Shown here: positions 1 to 7,358 of the stretch, in pieces
Layout of the letters: the number at the start of each line of letters is the position of its first letter
Position numbering within the stretch: the stretch's first letter is position 1
Origin: Vibrio sinensis
Lineage (GTDB): Bacteria; Pseudomonadota; Gammaproteobacteria; Enterobacterales; Vibrionaceae
Direction: 5' to 3'
Length of the DNA stretch: 64,000 nucleotides
NCBI RefSeq assembly: GCF_003605645.1
Contig: NZ_QVMU01000001.1
Location: 248,001-312,000 of the forward strand
Program-made: the position numbers and the translations under genes
Notes under the pieces: model-generated
Databases searched by the model: none
The model's input: only the letters and a program-made list of their open reading frames with translations
What the model was told of the DNA's origin: nothing

Positions 1-1
1 C

Positions 2-1102
2 GACTTTATGGATGACAGATATCACGGCGCTAAGGTGATTGAGTTCAACGGTATTGCTGCTGGAATGGGGCCATTTGGTCAACGCGCGACGGAATTTCAT
101 CGTTACCTTAAATCACAATGGCCGGCGACTTATCAAGAGTGGGCGGAAGAGGTATCGGCGCAGCCTGCTGAAAACCACGGTTTAGAACAACTTGCATTTG
201 CGATTGCGACGTCAGCTAAAAAAATTCAGGCTGATTTTAACCAGGAGGGGAAGCCGACCTTTTTAATGGTGGTGCAAAATAACGAAGACAACGTTTATGA
301 CCAGCATCTTTTGGAAGTTGAGTTACAACGATTGGGGTTGCGCACCGTCAGACGAACGTTTGAACAGTTGAGTAAGCAACTCTCTAGCGGCGACAATAAA
401 CGTTTAATGCTAGAAAATGTCGGTACGATTGATGTGGTTTACCTTCGAGCGGGTTATCAGTACCAAGATTACTGTGCCCCTGAACTAAATGAAACCGTGT
501 GTTGCGAAACCCTGAGTAAAACTCGACTGTTCATTGAACAGCATCATGTTGCCGTGAATGCCACGATTGGTCAGCAATTGGCGACGAGCAAAACCATGCA
601 GATGTTATTAACCATGTTACCGGCACAAGAGTACGCGCGTTGGGGCTTAACGTTAGAAGAAGCGAAACTAGTGAAAAGCGTATTGGCGGAAATGAAGCCG
701 GTAAGCGAAGAAAATATTGAATGGTTCCATGCTCATGCGGATAAACAACAATGGGTACTTAAAAATCAAGGAGAGGGTGGTGGTCACTGTGTATTCGGTG
801 AGGATATCAGCGCACAACTTAATAAACTTGAACCGGAAGAATATGATGCCTGGGCATTGATGCAACGCCTATACCCTCATGAAAGAGAAAGAGCGACAGT
901 CGCTGTGCGTGATAGTCAGCAAACCGTTGTTGACAACTTGATGAGTGAAGTCGGCTTATTTACTGCTTACTTCAATGGTGAACCTGTCACGCAATTTAAT
1001 GGTTATGCTGGGTATTTGATCCGCAGTAAACCGGCCAGTGAAAATGAGGGGGGAATCCATAGCGGCAAAGGGATTTTAGACTCACTGACACTCGCAGATT
1101 AA
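2..1102 (+). CDS. Glutathione synthetase, eukaryotic type (5' end outside window)
   Basis: ATP-dependent joining of gamma-glutamylcysteine and glycine to give glutathione, in the cytoplasm. The reading frame is open to the left edge (codons start at base 2), so the gene is cut; an ATG at base 8 lies inside the conserved region and is unlikely to be the true start. The visible 367 codons match, from memory, the C-terminal three quarters of human/yeast-type GSS (about 474 residues): the substrate segment 'KVIEFNGIAAGMGPFG' (human EINTISASFGG), an 'RTFEQLS' segment, the glycine-rich ATP loop 'QGEGGGHCVFGED', and the C-terminal 'HSGKGILDSL' (human AAGVAVLDNP). Bacteria normally use the unrelated-looking GshB or fused GshAB; eukaryotic-type synthetases occur sporadically in Gammaproteobacteria and are usually explained by transfer. 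Whether an upstream ligase partner exists cannot be seen. Family assignment is fairly secure. Confidence 0.85.
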   Translation, partial: DFMDDRYHGAKVIEFNGIAAGMGPFGQRATEFHRYLKSQWPATYQEWAEEVSAQPAENHGLEQLAFAIATSAKKIQADFNQEGKPTFLMVVQNNEDNVYDQHLLEVELQRLGLRTVRRTFEQLSKQLSSGDNKRLMLENVGTIDVVYLRAGYQYQDYCAPELNETVCCETLSKTRLFIEQHHVAVNATIGQQLATSKTMQMLLTMLPAQEYARWGLTLEEAKLVKSVLAEMKPVSEENIEWFHAHADKQQWVLKNQGEGGGHCVFGEDISAQLNKLEPEEYDAWALMQRLYPHERERATVAVRDSQQTVVDNLMSEVGLFTAYFNGEPVTQFNGYAGYLIRSKPASENEGGIHSGKGILDSLTLAD

Positions 1103-1429
1103 TTCTCTTTATCGGCTCAAACTATCTATTCAACGCGTTCAAGGATGAACGCTTGTTTGGTTTTCGATATTTATTTCAACCTCCTCCTTATTTATTCTGA
1201 TTCTGAGTCATTTAATTGCATTGTATATCTACGGAGTCTAGTTGTTTTTGGCTCGGCGTAGTCTTAGCTGCCATTTAAGTCAAAATAAAATTAACGAATA
1301 ATAAAGTTGCCAGAATAAAAAACGCTTATCTATGCTTACTGACACGTAATGTTACATTTATGTAAACTTTGCCATGAGTGCTTAATACGAGAAAACACGT
1401 AATTGGCTCTCACGATTAGGTGGATATAT
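1103..1429 (+). promoter_or_regulatory. Intergenic region upstream of the antiporter-adiA operon
   Basis: No gene is seen. It contains the terminator-like hairpin at 1135, a 14-bp dyad TTACAT-tt-ATGTAA at 1352-1365, and a 9-bp direct repeat ACACGTAAT at 1342-1350 and 1395-1403 flanking that dyad. These sit 30 to 90 bases before the antiporter start and are the best candidates for an operator of an acid- or arginine-responsive regulator. I cannot assign the binding protein; no regulator gene of the AdiY or CadC type lies alongside. Confidence 0.4.
1135..1160 (+). terminator. Possible rho-independent terminator of glutathione synthetase gene
   Basis: Seven-base arms GCGTTCA (1135-1141) and TGAACGC (1146-1152) with a 4-nt loop, followed by an imperfect T-rich tail. 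It lies 33 bases after the stop codon. The interrupted T tract makes it a weak call. Confidence 0.45.
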
Positions 1430-2761
1430 ATGAGTTCAGGAAGTAATAAAATGGGTCTTATTGGCCTTACAACCATTGTTACAGTCAATATGATGGGGTC
1501 GGGTATCATTTTGCTGCCCTCGAGTTTGGCTCAAACTGGCGGTATCGCTTTGCTTGCGTGGGGGATCACTGCTGTTGGTGCGCTATGTATTGCACACGCA
1601 TTTTCTAAATGTGGCATGTATTGTACTGATGACGGGGGGATGTCAGCCTATGCAGCCAAAGCACATGGTAAATCGAGTTTCTTTATTGCCTCTTACACCT
1701 ACTATGTTTGTTTGGTGATAAGTGCTGTCGCGATAGCGGTAACCTCCGTTGGTTATTTGGAGACTTTCATCCCGTGGTTAAAAACCAGCCCAATACATAA
1801 CTTCGTCGGCGTGGTTGTGATATTAGTTTTAACCCTGTTAGCCAACTTTAGAGGCCCTAAAATAACCGGTAGTATTTCATCCATTACCGTTTGGGGGGTA
1901 ATTATTCCAGTATTAGGCCTTTCCATCATTGGTTGGTTTTGGTTTGACCCGAAAATTTTTGCTGAAGCATGGAACCCTCATGATGTACCGATTTCAAAAG
2001 CTATTTCTTCAGGTATAGCTCTCACACTCTGGGCATTTTTGGGGATTGAGTCAGCTGGGGCAAACTCAGCTGCGGTTGAAAATCCTAAACGTAACGTTCC
2101 ATTAGCCTGTATGTTGGCGACTATCTTTTCTGCTATCACTTATATCGCCTCCACCACGGTTATCCAAGGCATCGTGCCCAATGAACAACTGGCCGCTTCT
2201 GATGCTCCTTTCGGTTTAGTATTTGCGCAAATGTTTGATTCTACGGTAGGTAATGTAATTACCATGATGGCCATAGTAGCCTGTGTTGGATCCCTATTGG
2301 GTTGGCAGTTTACCAATGCACAAGTATCGAAAGCCGCTGCGGAGATCAATCTTTTTCCTAAAGTCTTTGCTGAAGTGAATAAGTATGACGCGCCATTTAA
2401 AGGCATGTTGATTATGTTGGCGCTAGAGCTAATTCTCGCCGTAATGACGATCTCTCCAACATTAATTAAACAATTTAATGTGTTGGTCGATTTAGCCGTA
2501 TTTATCAACATGATCCCATACATTCTATCTATGACTGCATTAGGGGTGATTCTGCGTGATGGCAAGGTAAATGCTTCTGAATACAAAACCAGTATGGTTA
2601 TAGGCTCTTTTGCCGTGATTTATAGTATTTACGGAGCCTATGCAACAGGAATGGAGTCCGTCTTCTATGGAACCTTGATTACGCTATTGGGTTACTTCTT
2701 CTATGGCTTTATCGCGAGTCGTGATGAACAAGAAAAAATCAAAGTATCTGAGACGAAATAG
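1430..2761 (+). CDS. Amino acid/amine antiporter, PotE-like, paired with arginine decarboxylase
   Basis: Inner-membrane APC-superfamily exchanger. The 443-residue protein is hydrophobic throughout, consistent with 12 membrane spans, and carries the family signature 'VNMMGSGIILLPS' near the N-terminus and 'WAFLGIESA' in the middle. By remembered alignment it is closer to PotE (putrescine/ornithine exchange) than to AdiC: 'SSITVWGVIIPVLGL' and 'FNVLVDLAV' are PotE-like. Its position directly before adiA suggests it exchanges arginine for agmatine, so the substrate implied by sequence and by context disagree. Start chosen at 1430 because AGGTGG sits at 1418-1423; an in-frame upstream start at 1403 lacks this. 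The gap to adiA is 46 bases, with no terminator, so the two genes are probably co-transcribed for acid resistance. Confidence 0.82.
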   Translation: MSSGSNKMGLIGLTTIVTVNMMGSGIILLPSSLAQTGGIALLAWGITAVGALCIAHAFSKCGMYCTDDGGMSAYAAKAHGKSSFFIASYTYYVCLVISAVAIAVTSVGYLETFIPWLKTSPIHNFVGVVVILVLTLLANFRGPKITGSISSITVWGVIIPVLGLSIIGWFWFDPKIFAEAWNPHDVPISKAISSGIALTLWAFLGIESAGANSAAVENPKRNVPLACMLATIFSAITYIASTTVIQGIVPNEQLAASDAPFGLVFAQMFDSTVGNVITMMAIVACVGSLLGWQFTNAQVSKAAAEINLFPKVFAEVNKYDAPFKGMLIMLALELILAVMTISPTLIKQFNVLVDLAVFINMIPYILSMTALGVILRDGKVNASEYKTSMVIGSFAVIYSIYGAYATGMESVFYGTLITLLGYFFYGFIASRDEQEKIKVSETK

Positions 2762-2807
2762 TGATTCAACGAACGTAATTTTAATTTGAAAGAAAGGAAT
2801 GAGTACG

Positions 2808-5099
2808 ATGGGGAATTATGGCAAGCAGAAGCATGTTTTGATCTTTAATGACACGGTAAAGTCCGGCGTTATTGAGAACGCACTCAACCGATTAATTGAT
2901 GAATTTAAAACGGAGGGGGTGCGTGTCACCATAGCAACATCGTTTGATGATTGTTATTCCATTTTTAATGCCAATACTGCCGTTGATTGTTTTATGCTGA
3001 CTTCACAAATGACGGGTCGACAAGCGGATGAGAACGACAAGTTTTTCCAACTCATTGATAAGCTAAATCGCCGCCAGCAAGGTGTACCAGTATTTCTATT
3101 AGCTGAAAGAAAGAAAATCACGTTATCGGTCAGCCGCGAGTTGATGTCACGAGTGGATGAGTTTGCGTGGATTATTGAAGATACCGCTGATTTTATCGTA
3201 GGACGGGCTATTGCTGGTATGGAGCGTTATCGCAAACAATTGTTACCACCATTAATGTCAGCGATGATGAGATATGATGATGTTCATGAATACTCATGGG
3301 CCGCTCCTGGTCACCAAGGTGGTGTTGGTTTTACCAAGACACCTGCAGGCCAACGATTTTATAGTCATTTTGGAGAAGCTCTGTTTCGTTCAGATATGGG
3401 GATAGAACGTGGATCGCTTGGTTCGCTACTCGACCACACTGGATACTTTGGTGATAGTGAAGCGTTTGCCGCAAAAGTGTTTGGCGCAGATAAGTCTTAT
3501 TCGTTGGTGACAGGCACTTCAGGGGCAAACCGGACCATCATGCAAGTCTGTATGAAAGAAAACAGCCTAGCGATTTGTGACCGAAATTGCCACAAGTCGA
3601 TTGAACAAGGCTTAATGTTATCCGGTGCTCGCCCAATTTATATGCTACCGACGCGGAATCGTTATGGGATTATTGGCCCAATTTATCCTCATCAAATGGA
3701 ACAAGCCGCGCTGAAAAAACGTGCATTAGAAAGCCCACTAACTAAAGATTACGCCAATCAAGAAGCGGTTTATGCTGTTATTACCAATTGTACCTATGAT
3801 GGTTTGTGTTATAACGCCAAACGGGTTCAAGAAATATTGGGTCAAAGTAGTAATCGCCTCCATTTTGATGAGGCATGGTATGGCTATGCCCGTTTTAATC
3901 CCATTTATGAAGATCACTTCGCCATGAGAGGAGATCCGGAAGACTCAGAGAGTGGTCCAACCGTCTTTGCAACCCATTCTACGCATAAGCTCCTTAATGC
4001 GTTATCGCAAGCATCTTACATCCATGTTCGCCACGGCAAAGATGCCATTGATTTTCAACGGTTTAATCAAGCGTATATGATGCACGCAACGACATCACCT
4101 TTGTATGCGATTAGTGCATCCAATGACATTGCCGTTTCACAAATGTCGGGGAACAGTGGCTATTCACTGACTCAAGAGGTTATTCACGAAGCTGTCGATT
4201 ATCGCCAAGCAATGGGGCGTCTATATCGAGAGTTCCAAGAAGATGGCGACTGGTTCTTCAAACCTTGGAATGCAGAAAGCATCCTCGACCCAGAGACTGG
4301 CAAAGATATCCCATTTGAAGATGCCGATCCTGCTTTACTTGCATCGAACCAAGATTTTTGGGTGATGAAGCCCGGTGATAGCTGGCATGGGTTCAGTGAT
4401 ATGCCAGAAGATTGGTGTATCCTCGATCCGATCAAAGTCAGTATTCTTGCTCCGGGCATGGGGGGCGATGGCAAACTCCTTGATGAGGGGGTTCCAGCCG
4501 CTCTAGTGACTCAATACCTTACTCGCTTCGGTATTGTTCCAACGCGAACGACCGATTTTCAAATTATGTTCTTGTTCTCGATGGGGATAACCAAAGGTAA
4601 GTGGGCAACCTTGGTAAATACCTTGCTGCGCTTTAAGAAGCATCATGACCAAAACTCACCATTAAAACAGGCTTTGCCGGAGCTGGTGGAAAACTATCCT
4701 GAGATTTACGGTGAGATGGGGATGAAAGATCTGAGCGATAAGATGTTCCGCTATCTTCAAGAGCATACACCATCGGATAAATTGAATGCTGCTTACTCTA
4801 CATTACCTGAAGCCGTTATGACTCCACGAGCGGCATTTGAAACTATTGTTGATAATAATGTAGAGATGGTGCCATCTAACAAATTAGAGGGAAGAGTCAC
4901 TTCAAATGCGGTGATTCCTTACCCACCAGGTATTCCAATGTTGATGTCAGGGGAAAGTTTCGGTGATAGCAGTAGCCCACAAATTACCTATCTACGTAGT
5001 TTAGAAGTATGGGATAAAGAGTTTCCCGGTTTTGAACATGAAACCGAGGGCACGGAAGTGGTGGATGGGGTTTATCACGTTATGTGTGTGAAACAATAA
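2808..5099 (+). CDS. adiA: Biodegradative (acid-inducible) arginine decarboxylase
   Basis: PLP-dependent decarboxylation of arginine to agmatine and CO2, consuming a cytoplasmic proton. The 763-residue protein has the three-part layout of the large Orn/Lys/Arg decarboxylases: an N-terminal wing (residues 1-130), the PLP aspartate-aminotransferase-like core with the Schiff-base lysine in 'THSTHKLLNALSQ' (about residue 394), and a C-terminal domain ending 'EGTEVVDGVYHVMCVKQ'. Length and long blocks such as 'EYSWAAPGHQGGVGFTKTP' match E. coli AdiA (756 residues) much better than SpeF or CadA. The ATG at 2808 is preferred over 2799 because AAGGA (2794-2798) is only touching the first but 9 bases from the second. 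It follows the PotE-like antiporter and is closed by a strong terminator at 5122. Function is secure; the exchanger pairing is the unusual part. Confidence 0.93.
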   Translation: MGNYGKQKHVLIFNDTVKSGVIENALNRLIDEFKTEGVRVTIATSFDDCYSIFNANTAVDCFMLTSQMTGRQADENDKFFQLIDKLNRRQQGVPVFLLAERKKITLSVSRELMSRVDEFAWIIEDTADFIVGRAIAGMERYRKQLLPPLMSAMMRYDDVHEYSWAAPGHQGGVGFTKTPAGQRFYSHFGEALFRSDMGIERGSLGSLLDHTGYFGDSEAFAAKVFGADKSYSLVTGTSGANRTIMQVCMKENSLAICDRNCHKSIEQGLMLSGARPIYMLPTRNRYGIIGPIYPHQMEQAALKKRALESPLTKDYANQEAVYAVITNCTYDGLCYNAKRVQEILGQSSNRLHFDEAWYGYARFNPIYEDHFAMRGDPEDSESGPTVFATHSTHKLLNALSQASYIHVRHGKDAIDFQRFNQAYMMHATTSPLYAISASNDIAVSQMSGNSGYSLTQEVIHEAVDYRQAMGRLYREFQEDGDWFFKPWNAESILDPETGKDIPFEDADPALLASNQDFWVMKPGDSWHGFSDMPEDWCILDPIKVSILAPGMGGDGKLLDEGVPAALVTQYLTRFGIVPTRTTDFQIMFLFSMGITKGKWATLVNTLLRFKKHHDQNSPLKQALPELVENYPEIYGEMGMKDLSDKMFRYLQEHTPSDKLNAAYSTLPEAVMTPRAAFETIVDNNVEMVPSNKLEGRVTSNAVIPYPPGIPMLMSGESFGDSSSPQITYLRSLEVWDKEFPGFEHETEGTEVVDGVYHVMCVKQ

Positions 5100-5121
5100 A
5101 AAGACCATTGGTCATTTTCAG

Positions 5122-5154
5122 CGGGTTGAGTAGTCATGCTCAACCCGTTTTTTA
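5122..5154 (+). terminator. Rho-independent terminator of the antiporter-adiA operon
   Basis: Perfect 9-bp stem CGGGTTGAG/CTCAACCCG (5122-5130 and 5139-5147), 8-nt loop, then six T residues. It starts 23 bases after the adiA stop. Confidence 0.9.
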
Positions 5155-5207
5155 TTTTGATTCGGTTTTCTAAATGTTCTGCTGGGAATAGTAAAAATAC
5201 AGAGAGA

Positions 5208-5489
5208 TCATCGGCGTTGGCATGATGTACATCCACGACACGCAGAGCGAGTGTGCTTATCTAACAAGCTACGTTGCACTTTGCAGTAAGCATTTTTTAG
5301 CGCCCGACGTGCAGAGAACCAGTCATCAGGCTTCGTGAGCAGCAGGTAGCCATTGAAACGCTTGACGAGTTGAATGCGATTTTCATTGATAAAACGACTA
5401 TCAAAGCCAATGTCAAAATAGTCGAGCGCTTCTTCAATACAAGTGAAACTGGCGATCTTCTGTTGGATATCAATTTGGCTCATGGTCAT
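5208..5489 (-). CDS. NifW-like small protein with C-terminal Cys-rich tail
   Basis: About 93 residues from the ATG at 5489 (another ATG at 5483; longer in-frame starts at 5516 and 5531 have no better ribosome site). The core 'ALDYFDIGFDSRFINENRIQ' followed by 'LVKRFNGYL' resembles NifW (nitrogenase-stabilising/protective protein: F-G-V-x-YD-P-x-x-x-N-x-x-RL-x-x-L-KRF-x-x-YL). The C-terminus CRGCTSC adds a C-x2-C-x2-C cluster that could bind metal or a cofactor and that I do not remember from classical NifW. It lies 123 bases after vieA on the same strand, so may be read from the vieSA transcript. No nif structural genes occur in the window, so a role in nitrogen fixation cannot be claimed. 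The family call is from motif memory only. Confidence 0.6.
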   Translation of the reverse strand: MTMSQIDIQQKIASFTCIEEALDYFDIGFDSRFINENRIQLVKRFNGYLLLTKPDDWFSARRALKNAYCKVQRSLLDKHTRSACRGCTSCQRR

Positions 5490-5612
5490 TATGCTAAACG
5501 AAATTTCGCCTAGCATAGATGAGCCATGCATTGACTTCTTTGATATGGTTCAACTTGATCTCAGACTTGAGTTTTTCGTATTCAGAACCGTTCATCTCCT
5601 AGAAAAGGGCTG

Positions 5613-7355
5613 TTACAATTTGTATTGAGCCAGTTCGATGATGGATTCAATCTCTAACTTCTTAAAAACTCGTGTTTTGTAAGTGCTTACGGTTTTTTCA
5701 TTTAGGTCTAACTCATATGCTATTTTTTTATTGTTAAAGCCTTTTAAGAGCATATTGGCTACATTCAACTCTTGAGTTGAGAGCAATTGGTAAATTCTGC
5801 CAATATTCGACTTCTCACGCTCAGAAAGAGTGTGAATGATAGTTTGCATATAGCGTGGGTTCTTACTTGCGATAAAACAGTGGTAAGAGCCGCTAAGCAT
5901 CTCACTATCAAGCGATTTATTCCCCTCCAGCAAACAGATTGATCCCATGAAGTTGGTCGACTTAAGTAAGGTATAAACGTTCGGTAAATCGCTATCAAGG
6001 AAATCAACATCGATCACGAGTAGGTCGATATTTTGCTCGTCAAATCGGTCTAATAGACAGGTGAGATTTTTTGACGCGCTGGTGGATCTAAACAGCTCAC
6101 TTTTTTCCATGGTTTTTGTAATCGAGTGCTGTGATGCCGAATCCGAACTGTATATTTCCGCATGCCAAGTGATACCTTGGTCGTGACTTGGTTTGCATTC
6201 CACTGTTTGTTTATCAATAAAGGCTCTAAGCGCAGGGATCGGAAGTGGCTTCGAGGCGTAGAAGCCTTGATAACTATCGATACCAAGATTTTCAAGATAC
6301 GTTAGTGTCTCTTCATCTTCGACACCCTCAACAATGCAATGTAAACCAAGAGAGTGTGCAAGTTGTATACACATACTGGTTAATTGCTGGTTGCAGTAGT
6401 TGTTGCTTAAATCTTTAATAAAGCGACGATCGATTTTGAGCTCAGTAAAAGGCAATAAAGTTAATTGGCTAAGGGATGCATGACCAGTACCAAAGTCATC
6501 AATAGAGAGGTTGATACCATGCATGCTTAAGCGCGCCAAATTAGATAGGGAATCAACGCTATAGTCATAGGCTTCATGTTCAGTTAATTCCAAAATTAAA
6601 CGTGTTGGATTGAACTGATATTTAGCACAAAGGGAAAGTAAACCATCACAGATATTCTTTTCCAAGTTCGATTGACTGACATTAATCGAAAGGTTGAGTT
6701 CCTCACTAAAGTGGGAAATGGCCGCAATACTTTTTTCACTTACTACCCAAAATAGTTGGTCAAGTAACTTCATGGATGTAATGGTCGCTAAGAAGCTGAT
6801 CGGCGTTAGTACACCATATTTAGGGTGTAAACATCTAACGAGAGCTTCGACACCAATAACCTGGTGAGATTGCGCACGGAATTGAGGTTGGTAATAGTTG
6901 ATAAACCAGCCTTTTTCAAACGCTTCGTTTACTTCCTCTTCGCTTAATACAATATTGGTCGTCTCTTCGCTTGAGGGCGTTTGGCAGCTTTCAAACTTAT
7001 GAAGAATTTTGGCGAGTGTCTCCAAAGTATGGGGTTTAGCCATTTTCTTAACGAAAGTGAATCCCGCTGCTGAACACATGTTTGCCGTGAGCTCAATGAC
7101 GTTTTCTCTCATTGCACTGTGGATCACAATTCCAATATCTGATGAATAGCGAGATAGTGTCGCTAAAAAATGGACGCCATCGACTTTAGGTAAATTGATA
7201 TCACAAAAAATCAAATCTACAGTTTGGTTTTGGCATATATCTAGAGCCGTATGGGCATCAGATGCGCAGATTACATCGGTATAGCCTAATGAACGTAATG
7301 AGAGCTTAAGCTTAGTCGCTTGGATCGGGTCATCTTCTATAATAAGTATATTCAT
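5613..7355 (-). CDS. vieA: VieA-like response regulator and c-di-GMP phosphodiesterase (REC-EAL-HTH)
   Basis: Cytoplasmic response regulator of 580 residues. Domains in order: receiver (1-120; phospho-acceptor D52 in 'LIFCDINLP', acidic pair E7-D8-D9, K near 104), EAL phosphodiesterase (about 135-385) and a LuxR-type helix-turn-helix (about 515-578, ending 'KTVSTYKTRVFKKL'). Catalytic EAL residues are all present: E170-A-L, N225, E256 (ELTE), D286-D287 in 'IDDFGTG', K307, E343 and Q363, so hydrolysis of c-di-GMP to pGpG is expected. REC-EAL-HTH is the architecture of V. cholerae VieA. The start lies 3 bases after the vieS stop, so the pair is translationally close and the kinase is its likely partner. 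VieB, the third gene in V. cholerae, is missing; the NifW-like gene occupies that place. Confidence 0.88.
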   Translation of the reverse strand: MNILIIEDDPIQATKLKLSLRSLGYTDVICASDAHTALDICQNQTVDLIFCDINLPKVDGVHFLATLSRYSSDIGIVIHSAMRENVIELTANMCSAAGFTFVKKMAKPHTLETLAKILHKFESCQTPSSEETTNIVLSEEEVNEAFEKGWFINYYQPQFRAQSHQVIGVEALVRCLHPKYGVLTPISFLATITSMKLLDQLFWVVSEKSIAAISHFSEELNLSINVSQSNLEKNICDGLLSLCAKYQFNPTRLILELTEHEAYDYSVDSLSNLARLSMHGINLSIDDFGTGHASLSQLTLLPFTELKIDRRFIKDLSNNYCNQQLTSMCIQLAHSLGLHCIVEGVEDEETLTYLENLGIDSYQGFYASKPLPIPALRAFIDKQTVECKPSHDQGITWHAEIYSSDSASQHSITKTMEKSELFRSTSASKNLTCLLDRFDEQNIDLLVIDVDFLDSDLPNVYTLLKSTNFMGSICLLEGNKSLDSEMLSGSYHCFIASKNPRYMQTIIHTLSEREKSNIGRIYQLLSTQELNVANMLLKGFNNKKIAYELDLNEKTVSTYKTRVFKKLEIESIIELAQYKL

Positions 7356-7358
7356 CAG

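Noticed and set aside
2808..5099. Ornithine (SpeF) or lysine (CadA) decarboxylase
   Set aside because: Length (763 residues) and long motif blocks match AdiA better than the 711-732 residue SpeF/CadA group.
5208..5489. Proof of nitrogen fixation from the NifW-like gene
   Set aside because: A single NifW-like protein without nifHDK or other nif genes does not support diazotrophy.
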